From: Paucidesulfovibrio sp036541255
GTDB lineage: Bacteria > Desulfobacterota > Desulfovibrionia > Desulfovibrionales > Desulfovibrionaceae
Assembly: GCA_036541255.1 (NCBI GenBank)
Contig: JAZHDD010000059.1
Location: 1-64,000 of the forward strand
Length of the DNA stretch: 64,000 nt
Direction of reading: 5' to 3'
The position numbers were made by a program, and so were the translations under genes. The notes under the pieces are model-generated. The model was not told the DNA's origin. It ran no database searches and saw nothing but the letters and a program-made list of their open reading frames with translations. This document shows, piece by piece, positions 41,461 to 49,504 of the stretch (its first letter is position 1; the number at the start of each line of letters is the position of its first letter).

Positions 41461-42687
41461 ATGTTCAATTCCATCCGACTTTCTACCCGGACATTGCCTA
41501 AGCAGGTACGTACGTTAGGGTGGATCAGCTTTTTTACCGATGTTGCATCCGAGATGGCCTATCCGGTTGTCCCGTTATTTCTAACAACCGTTCTAGGTGC
41601 TCCTGTGGCTGTGCTTGGAGCCATGGAAGGTGTTGCCGAGGCTCTTGTCTGCGTGCTGAAGGGGCTTTCTGGCAGACATTGTGACATTGTCGGGAAAAGG
41701 GCTCCTTCCGTGCGTATCGGGTATGGATTGGGCGCATTGTCCAAGCCTTTGATGGCACTTGCCTGTTCCTGGCCTTTTGTCTTTCTGGTCCGGATAATGG
41801 ACCGTTTCGGCAAAGGGATCAGGACAACCGCAAGGGACGCCATGATCGTAGACGCCATTCAAGATGCGTCGGCCGGGAAAGCTTTTGGGTTCCATCGCAT
41901 GATGGATTCTGCTGGAGCTGTTGTGGGTGTATCCATTTCCCTCGGATTGTTGGCGCTGCTTCCAGGACAATACAGAATGATATTTCTTTTCGCAGCTGCT
42001 CCAGGGGCGGCTGCGGTTTGGCTGTCGTTCCGATTGAAGGATGTATATAAGGCCTCCAAAAAAGAGGCGGGATATTCCAACCGACTAGCATTCTCAAATG
42101 CATTGCGTGGTTTGCCCAGTTCATACTGGCGGTCGCTGATTGTTCTTTCCATTTTCGCATTTGCGAACAGTACGGATGCGTTGCTTCTATTGCGGGCCAA
42201 GAATCTTGGTTTTAGTGACAGCCAAGTCCTGTGTGCATATATGTTGTTCAACCTTGTTTATGCCGTTTCGGCATATCCTGCGGGAATTCTGAGTGACCGT
42301 TTTGGGCGTTGGCGAATTATTTTTGGCGGCTGGTTTCTCTACGCACTTATCTATTTGGGCTTTGCGACAGCATCCTCCATCTGGCTCTGGGGACTTTTCC
42401 CTGTATACGGCTTGTTTATGGGGATGACCGAAGGCGTTGGCAAAGCTGTCATAGCTTCTGGTCTGCCTGAAGATCGACGTGGGACAGCTATGGGGTTTTT
42501 CTTTATGGTGAGCGGATTCATGACGTTGGGTGGTAGTCTTGCCGCTGGTATTGTTTGGGATCAACTCGGCCCACAAGCTCCGTTTTATCTGGGGGCAGGG
42601 GCCGCAGCTGTTGCCTGTGCTTCAGGTATAGTAATCATTGGTATTCCAATTATAAATCAAAAAGTTATCAATAGTACTCCCCGTTAA
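41461..42687 (+). CDS. MFS transporter under a fluoride riboswitch
   Basis: A 408-residue polytopic protein with about 12 membrane helices. The motif GRHCDIVGKRAPSVR between early helices and GILSDRFGRWRIIFGG further on match the MFS loop motif (G-x-x-x-D-x-x-G-R). MDRFGKGIRTTARDAMI is typical of MFS proteins seen with stress or drug exporters. ATG 41461 is used; the earlier GTG at 41425 lies inside the terminator. It is not CrcB/Fluc or EriC(F). A link to fluoride resistance is inferred from the riboswitch; the transported solute is unknown. Codon use is more AT-rich than the flanking genes. Confidence 0.85.
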   Translation: MFNSIRLSTRTLPKQVRTLGWISFFTDVASEMAYPVVPLFLTTVLGAPVAVLGAMEGVAEALVCVLKGLSGRHCDIVGKRAPSVRIGYGLGALSKPLMALACSWPFVFLVRIMDRFGKGIRTTARDAMIVDAIQDASAGKAFGFHRMMDSAGAVVGVSISLGLLALLPGQYRMIFLFAAAPGAAAVWLSFRLKDVYKASKKEAGYSNRLAFSNALRGLPSSYWRSLIVLSIFAFANSTDALLLLRAKNLGFSDSQVLCAYMLFNLVYAVSAYPAGILSDRFGRWRIIFGGWFLYALIYLGFATASSIWLWGLFPVYGLFMGMTEGVGKAVIASGLPEDRRGTAMGFFFMVSGFMTLGGSLAAGIVWDQLGPQAPFYLGAGAAAVACASGIVIIGIPIINQKVINSTPR

Positions 42688-42736
42688 GATGGTGTAGTTT
42701 CGGAAATGAGCCTCGTCTTTTCCTGTGATCTGAAAC

Positions 42737-43546
42737 TTAGTGCGGTTTTTGTGCGACCGCGAGGATGCGGCTGCTCAGGGCCACGATCTCCGGCTTCTCG
42801 CCATATAGACGTTGTAGTTCATAGAGTTCGTTGCGTATTGCGGAATCTTTTACAGCGTTTTCATAATGTGTGCATGCCGGAAAGGTCCCCATAGGGGTAA
42901 TCCCGGCCATGGTTTTAATCGTCAGTCCGTATTCTTCGAAAATGGCCGTAAGCTCCGATGGCCCAAGCATATGCAACTCCATGCCGCTTTGGGATGCGTA
43001 GTCACCTGTTTCCAGTATGTGCAGGAATCGTTGGGCTGGATGGGCTTGGAAAGAGTCAAAGGCCTTGCGGTATTTATTCCCTGCGTCGCACAGAACGAAA
43101 CCGCCGGGGCGGACCACTCGGCAATATTCGCTTATTGCTTTACGAGGGTCCGAACATATGGAAATAGGCTCACCTGTTGAGATTACCATATCGAAACTGT
43201 TGTCTTCCAAGCTGTGCAGGTCGCATACATCAAGTTCTTTGAAGTCAATATGCTCCACAAATCCATTTTCTTCGGCGTACTCCTTTGCCTTGACAAGCAT
43301 GGCCGGAGAAAGATCGGACATGACGAGCGTGAACCCCCTAGGGGCAAGATGCTCTGCCCATCGACCTGTTCCGCAGCCTGCCTCCAGGATTCGTCCATTT
43401 GGGATTTCAGATAAGAGCGGGTTGATATAGTGCCACCAACTATCATGATAGAGTTGTCCGACAACATTCTGCGCCTTGCAGCATTTTTGGGCTGCATGAA
43501 TTTTTGCCCTTTTGTTCCATATTTCCCGGATGTCGTCGTTACGCAT
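42737..43546 (-). CDS. SAM-dependent methyltransferase, class I
   Basis: A 269-residue Rossmann-fold methyltransferase. Motif I is ILEAGCGTGRW at residues 53-63, motif II LVMSDLSPAMLVKA, then DFKELDVCDLHSLEDNSFDMVIS. RBS AGGAGGT precedes the ATG by three bases. It is convergent with the MFS gene and divergent from a MarR regulator, which may control it. The substrate is unknown; the middle C-terminal segment resembles small-molecule, not nucleic-acid, enzymes. Composition is AT-richer than most of the window. Confidence 0.82.
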   Translation of the reverse strand: MRNDDIREIWNKRAKIHAAQKCCKAQNVVGQLYHDSWWHYINPLLSEIPNGRILEAGCGTGRWAEHLAPRGFTLVMSDLSPAMLVKAKEYAEENGFVEHIDFKELDVCDLHSLEDNSFDMVISTGEPISICSDPRKAISEYCRVVRPGGFVLCDAGNKYRKAFDSFQAHPAQRFLHILETGDYASQSGMELHMLGPSELTAIFEEYGLTIKTMAGITPMGTFPACTHYENAVKDSAIRNELYELQRLYGEKPEIVALSSRILAVAQKPH

Positions 43547-43593
43547 AGTACCTCCTATGATCTGGTGAAAGAAGCGTAGCTGTGTCTGTCTAG

Positions 43594-43614
43594 TTTGTAA
43601 ATCTGTTTAACAAA
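43594..43614. promoter_or_regulatory. Candidate MarR operator between methyltransferase and marR
   Basis: TTTGTAAA (43594-43601) and TTTAACAAA (43606-43614) form a near-perfect inverted repeat with one missing base, within the AT-rich 150-base gap between divergent genes. MarR proteins usually repress from such sites. The regulator next to it is the natural candidate. Confidence 0.45.
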
Positions 43615-43696
43615 AAGTTTAGTAGTAAAAAAAGATATATAGATGAAAATAAGGCAATTTAATTGTTTTTTTCGTAAATAAACTATACAAAAAAAT

Positions 43697-44173
43697 ATGA
43701 GCATCAAGGAAGAAACCGTTCGTCACGTTTCGGGCAGATTGAGGCGAATTATTGCGCGGCATATTCGTATCGAGAAGTTGTCTATTCAGGTCGGAGAATT
43801 GTTAACGGTGAGTCCTGGTGAGGCCCGTGCGATTCAGGCGCTTGGCCAAAACCGTGGAGTGAATATCAACACGCTGGGCGTACTGCTCGGGGTGACAAGA
43901 AGCGCATCGTCACAGATGGTTGGCAAGTTGGTGAAAAAAGGCTTGGTGGAGAAACACGCTTCTGAATGTAACAATAAGGAAATAAACATTTATTTGACAA
44001 AGATCGGAGAAGAGGCTTTTGCAAATCATGAAGCGTTCCACGAGAAATACTTCGTGGAGTTGCTGGATCGTTTAAGTGGCTTTTCTGATACTCAAATAGC
44101 TACGGCAGCCACGATCCTTTCGGTTTTTGAAGATGTTATGGATGAGAGGATGGAAGAGCTGTTCGACGTGTGA
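43697..44173 (+). CDS. MarR-family transcriptional regulator
   Basis: A 158-residue winged-helix protein: helices, then NTLGVLLGVTRSASSQMVGKLVKKGLVEK, which gives the recognition helix and wing entry, and a long C-terminal helix for dimerisation. (Quoted motif shortened: TLGVLLGVTRSASSQMVGK.) It should repress its own and the divergent methyltransferase gene via an operator at 43594-43614. No Shine-Dalgarno is visible; the upstream run is A-rich. The ligand is unknown; the neighbours, an MFS transporter and a methyltransferase, suggest a detoxification or small-molecule regulon. Confidence 0.83.
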   Translation: MSIKEETVRHVSGRLRRIIARHIRIEKLSIQVGELLTVSPGEARAIQALGQNRGVNINTLGVLLGVTRSASSQMVGKLVKKGLVEKHASECNNKEINIYLTKIGEEAFANHEAFHEKYFVELLDRLSGFSDTQIATAATILSVFEDVMDERMEELFDV

Positions 44174-44293
44174 GCATGTCGCGGCAACGAAGCCGGGAAA
44201 CGCACGAATAGTTTTTGTTCGTATTGCTTGGGGTGTTTGTTCCTGAATTGAGAATGTTGGCGGACGCCATCGCAGACAGAACTTCTTGGGCAT

Positions 44294-44325
44294 AAAAAAG
44301 ACTTACGATTTACTCGTAAGTCTTT
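44294..44325 (-). terminator. Rho-independent terminator of tRNA-Arg
   Basis: A 12-pair stem (AAAGACTTACGA with TCGTAAGTCTTT) with a TTTAC loop followed by T on the minus strand, seven bases past the tRNA CCA end. Confidence 0.85.
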
Positions 44326-44332
44326 GAAAAAA

Positions 44333-44631
44333 TGGTGCGCCAGGGAGGATTCGAACCCCCGGCCGTCGGCTTAGCATACCACTTCGGATTTCCCCGCCTT
44401 GCTTTGTGCAAGTTCGTGGTCTGGACTATCCCTTCATCGTATTCAGCTTTAGCTGAACGTAGATGCCGACCGTCTAGTCTCTACACCTTCCCGTGTAAGC
44501 GGGCTTGGCTCGGGATTGCCGTACTGGTTTGCAGCGTAGGTTTCCCCGAATTTGGTCGGTTCTACTCCTGGGATTTCCCCCAGGGCACTCCATTTGAAGG
44601 CCGATGCTCTATCCACCTGAGCTACTGGCGC
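44333..44631 (-). tRNA. tRNA-Arg(UCU) interrupted by a group I intron
   Basis: Exon 1 (44631-44597, 35 nt) ends CTT and exon 2 (44374-44333, 42 nt) begins CTAA, so the spliced 77-nt tRNA has anticodon loop CTTCTAA and anticodon UCU (Arg, AGA/AGG). The acceptor pairs GCGCCAG with CTGGCGC, the anticodon stem is TCGGC/GCCGA, and CCA is encoded. The intron splits the anticodon between U34 and C35. It is the only tRNA-Arg in the window. Confidence 0.9.
44375..44596 (-). ncRNA. Self-splicing group I intron (222 nt)
   Basis: Read on the minus strand it starts CAAATG, has an internal guide GAG that pairs with exon CUU (U-G at the splice site, with GGC/GCC extending it), ends in G, and carries the group I core: AAATTCGGGGAAACC (P4/P5 side), CAATCCCGAGCCAAG (Q), AGAGACTAGACGG (R) and GATAGTCC (S), with P3 arms ACCGACC and GGTCGG. 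It looks like the IC3 introns known in other bacterial tRNAs. It has no ORF. Confidence 0.9.
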
Positions 44632-44639
44632 GCAAAAAA

Positions 44640-44668
44640 AATATACCTGACGGGCTTCGAGTTGTCCC
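44640..44668 (-). promoter_or_regulatory. Probable promoter of tRNA-Arg
   Basis: On the minus strand GGGACA (44668-44663) then 17 bases then TATATT (44645-44640), six bases from the mature 5' end at 44631 after a GCG. Only the -10 is strong. The remainder of 44632-44958 contains an IR GACTGCT/AGCAGTC near 44691-44708 and one GACCTGA/TCAGGTC at 44872-44906; no gene was seen. Confidence 0.5.
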
Positions 44669-44871
44669 GCCTTTTGTTGCTTGCTTGCCGACTGCTGATA
44701 AGCAGTCTGTTTTCAAGGCGATACATCAACAATACGTTTTTTTAAGGGCAGTTGTGTTGTTCATTTGAACTGCTGGCCCATTCGGGATGCAATTCCTATC
44801 CTCCGAGCGGGTGCCGGGTCAAGAAAATTCAACTCGGATGTTCTCGGCCGGTATATAAATGAGGGTGTCTG

Positions 44872-44906
44872 GACCTGACTCGGCTCGCGGGTCTGGACTT
44901 CAGGTC
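44872..44906 (+). repeat. Inverted repeat upstream of folC
   Basis: GACCTGA and TCAGGTC, 21 bases apart, lie 52 bases before the folC start. It may be a leader hairpin or part of an operator; no family is recognised. Confidence 0.3.
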
Positions 44907-44958
44907 AACCTGGGCCTACAAACGCTTCTGCGTTCAGTATTTCAGAGTTGGAGGAATC

Positions 44959-46170
44959 ATGCGCTTTTCGTCTTATGGCGAAATTTTGGAACATCTTGAG
45001 ACATTGGGTTTGTTTCACATGGATTTGACCCTTGCGCGGGTGCAGCGTTTTGCGAATGCATTTGGCGTGCCCGGGTTTGGTCTGGCCCATGTTGTAGGGA
45101 CCAACGGCAAAGGGTCCACTGCCGCTTTTTTGGAAAGCTTGGCTCGTGCGCATGGTTTGCGGACGGGACTGTACACTTCGCCTCACTTTCTTGACGTACG
45201 GGAACGCATTCTTGTGAACGGTGCGATGCTTAGTGCGGAACAGTGGCTTTCCGCAGCCAATGCCGTGATGAAGATGGTCGGGGATGCGGGGCTGACCTAT
45301 TTTGAGATGTTGACTTGCCTGGCCATGAATGCCTTTCGCGAGGCTGGCATTGAGCTGGCGATCATGGAGGCGGGATTGGGCGGACAGTATGATGCGGTGC
45401 GTGTCTTCGATACGGACATCGCTTTGCTCACGCCCATAGGCATGGACCACGCGCAGATTCTTGGGCCGGAATTGACGGATATTGCACGGGACAAGTCCCA
45501 TGTGATCAGTCCTGGAAGTTCGGCTTTGACTGCGCCGCAAGAACGGGAAGTCATGGATGTGCTTCAGGAGCGGGCCGATCATGTCCACGCGACACTGGAT
45601 GTCTCGCCGGGTTATGCCGGGCCGCTTTCCATGCCCGGACTGCATCAGGCCGTGAACGCTGGCTTGGCTTTGGCCTCCTGGCGCAAATTGGCAGGGCGTA
45701 TGGGGCTTGAGTCTTCTCCGGAACGGGAAGCTGAGGCACTTTTTAAAACCTTTGTGCCGGGTCGTTTTCAACGGGTGAAGGAGGCCGGGGCTTCCTGGAT
45801 TCTGGACGGCGCGCACAATGAACCGGCATTGCATTGCCTGGGAGCGGCTCTGCAGGCGGAAAGCGTTGTGCCGGATGTGCTTGTAGTGGCCTGCATGCGC
45901 GACAAGGATCTGGACGCCATGACACCGCTGTTTCGTCATTTGGGGGCGCGTCGGATTGTATGTCCGGAAATGGCCATGCACGAACGCATGTTGCAGAGCC
46001 GCGAATTGGCTTCCCGTTTGGGAAGCACAGCGGAATGCGTGGACGGTCCAGAAACGGCCTTTGCAAAGGCCGCGGAGTTGGGCGGCACGGTTTTAGTCTG
46101 CGGTTCCTTGTATTTGCTGGCGGAGTTTTATAGGTTATATTCTTGCCACCTTGCGCGATATTCTTCCTGA
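44959..46170 (+). CDS. folC: Folylpolyglutamate/dihydrofolate synthase
   Basis: A 403-residue Mur-ligase-like enzyme that adds glutamate to folate (and dihydropteroate in bifunctional forms) using ATP in the cytoplasm. The P-loop GTNGKGST is at residues 47-54, followed by TGLYTSPHFLDVRERI and PIGMDHAQILG. GSTAECVDG near the end lies in the C-terminal domain. RBS TTGGAGGAATC precedes the ATG. Its stop is at 46168-46170, overlapping by two bases the AGGAGG that serves selA, so selA is translationally close-coupled. Confidence 0.92.
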   Translation: MRFSSYGEILEHLETLGLFHMDLTLARVQRFANAFGVPGFGLAHVVGTNGKGSTAAFLESLARAHGLRTGLYTSPHFLDVRERILVNGAMLSAEQWLSAANAVMKMVGDAGLTYFEMLTCLAMNAFREAGIELAIMEAGLGGQYDAVRVFDTDIALLTPIGMDHAQILGPELTDIARDKSHVISPGSSALTAPQEREVMDVLQERADHVHATLDVSPGYAGPLSMPGLHQAVNAGLALASWRKLAGRMGLESSPEREAEALFKTFVPGRFQRVKEAGASWILDGAHNEPALHCLGAALQAESVVPDVLVVACMRDKDLDAMTPLFRHLGARRIVCPEMAMHERMLQSRELASRLGSTAECVDGPETAFAKAAELGGTVLVCGSLYLLAEFYRLYSCHLARYSS

Positions 46171-46180
46171 GGAGGCCGCT

Positions 46181-47605
46181 TTGTCCGAATTGTATCAACA
46201 TTTGCCCGCGGTGGATCGAGCCCTCAATGCCCTTGATGAGCGTGATGCCGCTGAAGGTGGAGTTGCCGCTGTTCATGGCGCTCTTCGCGTGCAACGCAAG
46301 GATTTGGTCAATGCCTTTCTGGGGCGATGCCGTGAGGAAATCCGGGCCGGAAAGTATTCATCGCCGGAGGAACTGACCCTTGAGGCGCTTTTCCCGCGCC
46401 TTGCCGCGTTTGTCGAGGCTGGATTGCGCCCTCATTTTCGCCGTGTACTCAATGCCACGGGCGTGGTGGTGCATACCAATATGGGGCGTTCCCTGTTGGC
46501 TGAAGCCGCTGTGCGGGCAGTGGAAGAGGCCTGTCGCAGCTATTCCAATTTGGAGCTGAATCTGGAAACCGGACAACGCGGCAGCCGCTACAGTCATGTT
46601 GAGGAACTGCTTTGCCGGTTGACCGGAGCCGAAGCCGCCCTGGTCGTGAACAACAATGCCGCGGCCGTGTTGCTGACCCTGGAAACGATGGCCTCTGGTC
46701 GGGAAGTGGTCGTATCCCGGGGACAGCTTGTGGAGATCGGCGGCTCGTTCCGCATCCCGGACGTGATGGCCAAGAGCGGGGCGGTGTTGCGCGAGGTGGG
46801 GGCTACAAACCGGACCCATCTGCGTGATTATGCGCAGGCCGTCAACGAGAACACGGCGGCGCTGATGCGTGTGCATACTTCAAACTTTCGTGTGGTGGGC
46901 TTCACCAAGGATGTAAGTTTGCGGGAGTTGCGCGGATTGGCCGATCAACACAACCTGCCCGTTATAGACGATCTGGGCAGTGGCGCATTGGTGCGTTTGC
47001 CAGGCTTGGAAGGCGAGCCCCTGGTGCAGGAGGTGGTGCGGGACGGTGCGGACGTGGTCACTTTTTCCGGGGACAAGGTCCTGGGCGGTCCCCAGGCAGG
47101 CATCATCGTGGGCCGCAGGCGCTATATCGAGGCTATCAAGGCCAACCCAATGAACCGGGCCGTACGCATCGACAAGATGACACTTGCCGCTTTGGAAGCC
47201 ACCTTGCGTCTTTGTCTGGACCCGGATACTGCCCGGGCTGAATTGCCTACTTTGCGTATGATCAACGCGCCTTTTGAGACGCTCAAATCCCAGGCGGGCC
47301 GGTTGGCCAGGCTGCTGCGCAAGGAATTGGGCGAGTCGGCCCGTGTGGCCACGCGTCGGGATGTTTCCCGCGTGGGCGGCGGCGCCTGTCCCGAGACGGA
47401 TTTGCCCACAGTGCTTGTGACTGTGGAGTCCTTGTCTTTTTCCGTGGAACGGTTGCGCCGTAGCCTTTTGGATACGGCCCCGCCTCTGATGGGCCGGGTG
47501 GAAGGCGATTGCCTCTGTTTGGACCCGCGTACCCTGCGACCTGACGAACATGCTCTGGTGGCCGACGCTCTGCGTCAGGCTTTGGGGCTGGAACATAAGG
47601 AGTAG
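46181..47605 (+). CDS. selA: L-seryl-tRNA(Sec) selenium transferase
   Basis: A 474-residue PLP enzyme turning Ser-tRNA(Sec) into Sec-tRNA(Sec) with selenophosphate. The Schiff-base lysine is K299 in SGDKVLGGPQAG, where E. coli has K295. I start at TTG 46181, five bases after GAGGAGG, because the protein then begins SELYQHLPAVDRAL, matching the known family N-terminus; a TTG at 46151 would add ten residues and lack a ribosome site. It follows folC and precedes a peptidase. selB is 3 kb downstream. Confidence 0.92.
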   Translation: MSELYQHLPAVDRALNALDERDAAEGGVAAVHGALRVQRKDLVNAFLGRCREEIRAGKYSSPEELTLEALFPRLAAFVEAGLRPHFRRVLNATGVVVHTNMGRSLLAEAAVRAVEEACRSYSNLELNLETGQRGSRYSHVEELLCRLTGAEAALVVNNNAAAVLLTLETMASGREVVVSRGQLVEIGGSFRIPDVMAKSGAVLREVGATNRTHLRDYAQAVNENTAALMRVHTSNFRVVGFTKDVSLRELRGLADQHNLPVIDDLGSGALVRLPGLEGEPLVQEVVRDGADVVTFSGDKVLGGPQAGIIVGRRRYIEAIKANPMNRAVRIDKMTLAALEATLRLCLDPDTARAELPTLRMINAPFETLKSQAGRLARLLRKELGESARVATRRDVSRVGGGACPETDLPTVLVTVESLSFSVERLRRSLLDTAPPLMGRVEGDCLCLDPRTLRPDEHALVADALRQALGLEHKE

Positions 47606-47608
47606 AAT

Positions 47609-48988
47609 GTGAGCAAGGTAGAATTGGAATACAAGCCGAAAAGCGGTTGGCAGGTCTATGCTTCCGCAAAAGACCGCAAGGAAATGAATGCGTTGGCGGG
47701 GCGTTATTTGGACTTTCTTTCTCGCAACAAGACCGAGCGGGAGGTCATGACCTGTGTGCGCGGCAAGCTGGAGCAGGCCGGATTCTCCGAGAACCTGACT
47801 TCTCCCCGCTGTTTCCGTTTCAGCCGCGGCAAGACCGTGTTCATGGCCCGCAAGGGAAAGCAACCGCTGAGCAAAGGGTTTCGCCTTGTGGGCGCACACG
47901 CGGATGCGCCGCGCATCGATCTCAAGCAGCGCCCGCTTTACGAAGATACAGGCCTTGCCCTGGCCAAAACCCACTATTACGGCGGCATCCGCAAGTATCA
48001 GTGGCTGACCATCCCGTTGGCCCTGCATGGCGTGATCGTGCGCAAGGACGGTTCCATGGTGGAAGTGTGCATCGGCGAGGATGTGTCGGACCCGGTGTTG
48101 ACCATCACGGATCTCTTGCCGCATCTGGCCTACAAGGAAGTGGAAAAAAAACTTGCCGATGCCTTTGACGCGGAAAAACTGAACATCGTCCTGGCGCATG
48201 AACCGGAATTGCCTGGCGGCAAGAGCGACAAGGAACCCAAAGTCAAACCGCGTCTGCTCAAGCTGCTGCATGAACGGTATGGCGTGGCCGAGGCCGATCT
48301 GTTCAGCGCGGAGTTGCAGATCGTTCCTGCAGGACCGGCCCGCAGCGTGGGGCTGGATGCTTCTCTCGTGGGCAGCTATGCGCAGGACGATCGCGCCTGC
48401 GTGTATACAGCTCTCGAAGCCTTCCTGGACCAGGAAGAGGAGCCGGAGCATTGCCAGATCGTCTTGTTCTGGGACAAGGAGGAAATCGGTTCCGAAGGCT
48501 CCACCGGCGCAAAATCCCTATTCTTCGAGTATTGCATGGAAGAGTTGGCCGAGGCCTGGGAGCCGGGCGCGCGTCTGTCGCATATCTTCATGGCCGGACA
48601 GGCCATCAGCGCGGATGTTGCTGCGGCCGTGGACCCGGATTTTCAGGAAGTCTACGAAAAGAACAATGCCGCCTATCTCGGCTATGGTCCGTGCTTCAAC
48701 AAGTTTACCGGACACCGTGGCAAGGTCGGGGCCAACGACGCCCATCCCGAGTTCATCGGCCGATTGCGTGCTGTGCTGGATAACGCGGGCGTGCCCTGGC
48801 AAATGGCCGAACTGGGCAAGGTGGACATGGGCGGCGGCGGGACCGTGGCCAAGTTCCTGGCTGTTTATGGCATGGACATCATCGATATGGGACCGCCGGT
48901 GCTTTCCATGCACAGCCCCTTCGAGATTTCCAGCAAGGTGGACATCTTCGCCACGGTCAACGCCTACCGCGCGTTTCTGGCCAGCTGA
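47609..48988 (+). CDS. M18-family aminopeptidase
   Basis: A 459-residue zinc aminopeptidase with VGAHADAPRIDLKQ (first His and Asp ligands), DKEEIGSEGSTGA (catalytic Glu pair) and a C-terminal MHSPFEISSKVD (last His). This is the M18 aspartyl-aminopeptidase layout, which removes acidic or other N-terminal residues in the cytoplasm. GTG 47609 follows AAGGAG by six bases and is three bases past the selA stop, so it shares the folC-selA transcript. Chain specificity is not evident from sequence. Confidence 0.88.
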   Translation: MSKVELEYKPKSGWQVYASAKDRKEMNALAGRYLDFLSRNKTEREVMTCVRGKLEQAGFSENLTSPRCFRFSRGKTVFMARKGKQPLSKGFRLVGAHADAPRIDLKQRPLYEDTGLALAKTHYYGGIRKYQWLTIPLALHGVIVRKDGSMVEVCIGEDVSDPVLTITDLLPHLAYKEVEKKLADAFDAEKLNIVLAHEPELPGGKSDKEPKVKPRLLKLLHERYGVAEADLFSAELQIVPAGPARSVGLDASLVGSYAQDDRACVYTALEAFLDQEEEPEHCQIVLFWDKEEIGSEGSTGAKSLFFEYCMEELAEAWEPGARLSHIFMAGQAISADVAAAVDPDFQEVYEKNNAAYLGYGPCFNKFTGHRGKVGANDAHPEFIGRLRAVLDNAGVPWQMAELGKVDMGGGGTVAKFLAVYGMDIIDMGPPVLSMHSPFEISSKVDIFATVNAYRAFLAS

Positions 48989-48994
48989 CGTTTA

Positions 48995-49480
48995 TCAGGC
49001 CGACTGGCTTCCCGCCATCTGTCGCACCAGGGGCAGCGGCATGGAAGTGCGTTCTGCGACCTGTTCCATGGTGAGCCCTTGTCCCAGCAGTCGTTGTACA
49101 AGCTGGGGCAGGGGTTCACCGATTTCCAGAACATGGCCATCCGGGTCGCGCAGGCGCAGGCAGCGTTGGCCCCAAGGCTGTTCGATGATGGGATGGATGA
49201 ATGCGGCTCCGGCTTTGCGTACGGTTTGCTCCGCTTTTTCCAGGTCGGTCGATTCAAAGTAGAGCTCGAAATTGTCGTGCCCCATGGGACCGCCCGGCGC
49301 CTGCTTATTGACCATGAGCGGCATGGCGTGGTCCGCCTGCCAAAGGGAAAAGCCCTGCTGGTAGGCCACGTGGGGCCCGTTGTCCATGAGTACTTCCAAT
49401 TCCAGGACGCCTTCGTAGAAAGCACGGGAAACAGCCATGTCGTTCACCAGAACGGCAGGCCCGTCAAACTTGATGTGCAT
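48995..49480 (-). CDS. VOC-fold (glyoxalase/bleomycin-resistance) protein with C-terminal extension
   Basis: A 161-residue protein with one glyoxalase-type fold in its first 120 residues: KFDGPAVLVNDMAVSRAFY, PGGPMGHDNFELYFES, LRLRDPDGHVLEIGEP. Residues 121-161 (LLGQGLTMEQVAERTSMPLPLVRQM) look like a short helix-turn-helix, which is unusual for this family. RBS AAGGAGG is at -6. It lies 24 bases after the AraC gene on the same strand and probably forms an operon with it. The substrate is unknown, and no metal set is certain. Confidence 0.8.
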   Translation of the reverse strand: MHIKFDGPAVLVNDMAVSRAFYEGVLELEVLMDNGPHVAYQQGFSLWQADHAMPLMVNKQAPGGPMGHDNFELYFESTDLEKAEQTVRKAGAAFIHPIIEQPWGQRCLRLRDPDGHVLEIGEPLPQLVQRLLGQGLTMEQVAERTSMPLPLVRQMAGSQSA

Positions 49481-49504
49481 GATTCCTCCTTGGTTGCGTT
49501 GTTG

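Noticed and set aside
40919..44332. Integrative element with an att site at tRNA-Arg
   Set aside because: No integrase, transposase or duplicate of the tRNA 3' end was found; only composition hints at transfer.
44590..44600. CTTCAAA on the minus strand, like the anticodon loop of tRNA-Sec
   Set aside because: The flanks do not form a Sec-type anticodon or acceptor stem; the bases are the exon-intron junction of the interrupted tRNA-Arg.
44332..44745. Plus-strand open frame of about 137 codons across the tRNA-Arg region
   Set aside because: It lies entirely over the tRNA, intron and promoter and has no ribosome site.
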